This document shows, one piece after another, positions 3,728 through 5,963 of a stretch of DNA of 5,963 bases (the first letter of the stretch is position 1; the number at the start of each line of letters is the position of its first letter). The DNA comes from Candidatus Staskawiczbacteria bacterium (GTDB taxonomy: Bacteria > Patescibacteriota > Minisyncoccia > Minisyncoccales > Staskawiczbacteraceae). Where the stretch lies: the NCBI GenBank assembly GCA_903913175.1, contig CAIWKF010000112.1:1-5963 (forward strand). Direction: 5' to 3'. The notes under the pieces were generated by a model, which searched no databases, was not told the origin of the DNA, and saw only the letters and a program-made list of their open reading frames with translations. A program made the translations under genes and the position numbers.

Positions 3728-5809
3728 ATGACCACTAGAATTCATCCTTTAAATTCATTAAGAAATATTGGTATTATTGCTCACATTGACGCAGGAAAAA
3801 CAACTTTTTCCGAGCGCCTTTTGTTTTATACAGGAGTTTCTCATAAAATTGGAGAAGTGCACGAAGGAGAAGCAGTTATGGATTGGATGGTTCAAGAAAG
3901 AGAAAGAGGCATTACCATAACCAGTGCTGCCACCACCATGTATTGGAAAGATCATCAAATTAACTTGATTGATACTCCTGGGCACATTGATTTTACTGCA
4001 GAAGTACAACGATCTTTGCGCGTGCTTGATGGCGCTGTTGTTGTATTTGATGGGGTAGCAGGAGTAGAACCTCAGTCCGAAACAGTTTGGCGTCAGGCAG
4101 ACAAATATAATGTGCCAAGAATTTGCTTTGTGAATAAATTAGACAGAATGGGTGCAAGTTTTGATAAAAGTTTTCAATCAATTTTAGACAAATTAACCAC
4201 TAAAGCTGTAGCTATTTCTTTTCCAATGGGAACAGAAGAAAATTTGTCTGGAGTAGTTGATTTACTTAAAATGAAAGCTTTATATTTTGAAGGTGAAAAA
4301 GGAACCACGCTTGTGGAAAAAGAAATTCCTGAAGAATTTAAAGCAGAAGCTGATGTTTGGCACAAAAAAATGGTTGAAAGAATTGCAGGAGAAGATGAAG
4401 TTTTAACTGAAAAGTTTTTAGAAGGAAAGGATATTACAACAGCTGAATTAAAGGCAGTTTTAAGAAAATGTGTTTTGGAATATAAATTAGTTCCTGTGCT
4501 TTGTGGAAGTGCCTTAAAAAATAAAGGAGTACAAACTGTTTTAGATGCAGTAGTTGAACTTTTACCAAGTCCACTTGATTTGCCACTTCAAAAAGGAATT
4601 AATCCAAACAATGAATCTGAAACTATTGAAAGAAAAACTGATGACAGCGAACCATTTTCTGCTTTAGTTTTTAAAATTGCTACAGATCCTTATGTTGGAA
4701 CTTTGACATATTTTAGAGTTTATTCAGGGTCTTTAACTAAAGGCTCTTATGTTTTAAATGCAAATACAGGTGATCAAGAAAGAATCTCTAGAATTTTGCG
4801 TATGCACGCTGATGAAAGACAAGAACTTGATGTAATTTATGCCGGAGAAATTGGAGCTACAGTTGGTTTAAAGGCCACCAGCACAGGCCACACATTGTGC
4901 GACAAAGATCATCCTATTATGCTTGAAAAAATTGTATTTCCAGAACCAGTTATTGGAATTAGAGTTGAACCAAAAACTAAAGCAGATCAAGAAAAGCTTA
5001 TTATGTCTATTAGAAAACTTACTCAAGAAGATCCAACTTTTAGAATTAAAGAAGATCAAGAAACCGGTGAAACTATTATTTCTGGCATGGGTGAACTTCA
5101 TTTAGACATTATTGCAGACAGATTACGAAGAGAATTTAATGTTGATGCTAATTATGGTAAACCTCAGGTGGCTTTCCGTGAAACCATTGTAGGTGAAGCT
5201 CAAGCAGAAAGCAAATATGCCAGGCAGTCTGGTGGTAAGGGCCAATTTGGTCATGTGTATTTAAAGGTTAGACCAAAAGAAAGAGGTGCAGGATTTGAAT
5301 TCATTGATGAAATTAAAGGAGGGGCCATTCCAAAAGAATTTATTAAGCCAGTAGAAAAAGGAGTAGTTGAAGCCATGGACAAGGGCATTTTAGCTGGATA
5401 TCCAATTGTGGATGTAGAAGTTACCTTGTATGATGGAAGTTTCCATGAAGTTGACTCTTCAGAGTTTGCTTTCAAAATTGCAGGATCATTGGCTTTTCAA
5501 GATGCTGCTAAAAAAGCTAAATTGGTTATTTTAGAACCAATTATGAAAATGGAAGTAGTTACACCAGAAGCATTTTTTGGAGCTGTAATTTCTGACTTAA
5601 GTTCACGAAGAGGCAAAATTGAAGAAACAAGCGAAAGAGTTGGTATGAAAGTTTTAGATGCCATGGTTCCACTTTCAGAAACCTTTGGTTATGCCACCTC
5701 ACTTAGGTCATTAACAGAGGGCCGAGCCAGCTTTACCATGGAATTTAACAAATATGAAAGAGTCCCAGAAAATGTAGCTCAAGAAATTATTGACGGCAAA
5801 CGCCAATAA
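3728..5809 (+). CDS. fusA: Translation elongation factor G
   Basis: EF-G is the cytoplasmic GTPase that moves tRNAs and mRNA through the ribosome and, with RRF, helps recycle it. The 693 residues match the usual bacterial length. G-domain motifs are complete: P-loop AHIDAGKTT (18-26), switch I RGITI (60-64), DTPGHIDF with catalytic His86 (82-89), NKLDRMG (136-142) and GSALKNKG (260-267). Domain II follows (about 290-400), then domain III with QEDPTF, domain IV with GGKGQFGHV and the tip region ending HEVDSSEFAFKIAGSLAF, and domain V with SSRRGKIEE and FGYATSLRSLTEGRA. Nothing is truncated. The start lies 20 bases after the rpsG stop, consistent with one transcript, without a Shine-Dalgarno sequence; MTTRIHPL...RNIGIIAHID is a normal start. 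No clear terminator follows the stop at 5809. Confidence 0.99.
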   Translation: MTTRIHPLNSLRNIGIIAHIDAGKTTFSERLLFYTGVSHKIGEVHEGEAVMDWMVQERERGITITSAATTMYWKDHQINLIDTPGHIDFTAEVQRSLRVLDGAVVVFDGVAGVEPQSETVWRQADKYNVPRICFVNKLDRMGASFDKSFQSILDKLTTKAVAISFPMGTEENLSGVVDLLKMKALYFEGEKGTTLVEKEIPEEFKAEADVWHKKMVERIAGEDEVLTEKFLEGKDITTAELKAVLRKCVLEYKLVPVLCGSALKNKGVQTVLDAVVELLPSPLDLPLQKGINPNNESETIERKTDDSEPFSALVFKIATDPYVGTLTYFRVYSGSLTKGSYVLNANTGDQERISRILRMHADERQELDVIYAGEIGATVGLKATSTGHTLCDKDHPIMLEKIVFPEPVIGIRVEPKTKADQEKLIMSIRKLTQEDPTFRIKEDQETGETIISGMGELHLDIIADRLRREFNVDANYGKPQVAFRETIVGEAQAESKYARQSGGKGQFGHVYLKVRPKERGAGFEFIDEIKGGAIPKEFIKPVEKGVVEAMDKGILAGYPIVDVEVTLYDGSFHEVDSSEFAFKIAGSLAFQDAAKKAKLVILEPIMKMEVVTPEAFFGAVISDLSSRRGKIEETSERVGMKVLDAMVPLSETFGYATSLRSLTEGRASFTMEFNKYERVPENVAQEIIDGKRQ

Positions 5810-5963
5810 AGAAAACTAAATAAAAAGTAAATAAAAATGCTGTCCCGCCCAAATGATAATGTCATAGTATGGGCAAAGTAGAAATGTCATAGGTAAGAGA
5901 TTTAGTACATAATAGATCTAAATTAAATATTATTAATTTAGAAAACATTATGGATCAAAATCA
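5810..5963 (+). other. Non-coding right edge with nested repeats; possible left end of an insertion sequence
   Basis: After fusA comes an A-rich stretch (5810-5840) and then an abrupt change at tgtcccgccc (5841-5850). GCCCA (5847-5851) is complementary to TGGGC (5870-5874), and inside it ATGA (5853-5856) pairs with TCAT (5862-5865). The string aatgtcatag occurs twice, at 5858-5867 and 5883-5892, 25 bases apart. A possible start codon at 5950 (ATG GAT CAA AAT) runs off the window with four codons. Insertion sequences with integrase-type transposases often begin with TGT and carry short repeats near the ends, hence the suggestion. No transposase sequence is visible and tuf does not begin here. 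Alternatively it is simply a promoter region for the next gene. Confidence 0.35.
5917..5942. repeat. Perfect 10-bp inverted repeat ahead of a possible start codon
   Basis: TCTAAATTAA (5917-5926) is the exact reverse complement of TTAATTTAGA (5933-5942), with a 6-base spacer (atatta). It ends 7 bases before the ATG at 5950. It could be an operator for a dimeric regulator or a leader hairpin that covers the start region. It is A/T-rich, so chance is a real alternative. Confidence 0.6.

Noticed and set aside
2..5809. Alternative genetic code 25 (TGA read as glycine), known in some CPR lineages
   Set aside because: No in-frame TGA is needed in any gene and glycine uses ordinary GGN codons. Stops are TAA six times and TAG once; the lack of TGA stops in seven genes is not evidence.
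5847..5874. Terminator of the str operon
   Set aside because: The GCCCA/TGGGC hairpin has interrupted stems and no T-tract after it.
5950..5963. Start of a new coding region (ATG GAT CAA AAT)
   Set aside because: Only four codons are visible, too few to call a gene; mentioned only as context for the right edge.

Overview
This window reads as chromosomal DNA from a member of the Patescibacteria (Candidate Phyla Radiation), most likely a Parcubacteria-type lineage. The reasons are strong A/T richness and A/T-ending codons, tightly packed genes without visible Shine-Dalgarno sequences, a surface protein built from GYAWGENLGWIxF repeats, a peptidase-S74-like protein tail, an enlarged ribosomal protein uS12, and a site-2 protease directly upstream of the str operon. 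The lineage is inferred from family recognition; no search was run.

Layout, left to right. Positions 1-1597 hold two co-directional genes for exported or surface proteins. The first is the 3' end of a large protein whose beginning lies outside the window (end of an S74-type chaperone domain, coiled coil, cysteine motif, acidic Pro/Glu repeats). The second is a complete 309-residue secreted protein with four aromatic repeats and two four-cysteine modules. A near-perfect bidirectional terminator (1636-1669) separates them from rpmB (bL28), which is on the minus strand. From 1884 to 1979 two divergent promoters overlap and drive rpmB leftward and an M50 site-2 protease gene rightward. A strong promoter at 2624-2652 then begins the str operon: rpsL (uS12), rpsG (uS7) and fusA (EF-G), the last ending at 5809.

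The most unusual object is the 111-base spacer between rpsL and rpsG. It is an island of about 49% G+C in DNA of roughly one-third G+C. It carries eight TCNGCG hexamers, four direct and four inverted, spaced 10-12 bases and mirror-symmetric about position 3186. It would fold in the mRNA just ahead of the rpsG start, where E. coli uses a spacer structure for feedback control by S7. It may be a regulatory RNA, a dispersed intergenic repeat, or both.

After fusA the expected next translation gene (often tuf) is not seen. The last 154 bases hold short direct and inverted repeats and a possible new start codon at 5950, resembling the left end of an insertion sequence; this is tentative.

How the genes work together: rpsL, rpsG and fusA supply two decoding/assembly proteins of the small subunit and the translocase. 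rpmB supplies a large-subunit protein from its own promoter. The M50 protease is a membrane protein probably involved in regulated intramembrane proteolysis. The two left-hand genes form a separate cell-surface unit.
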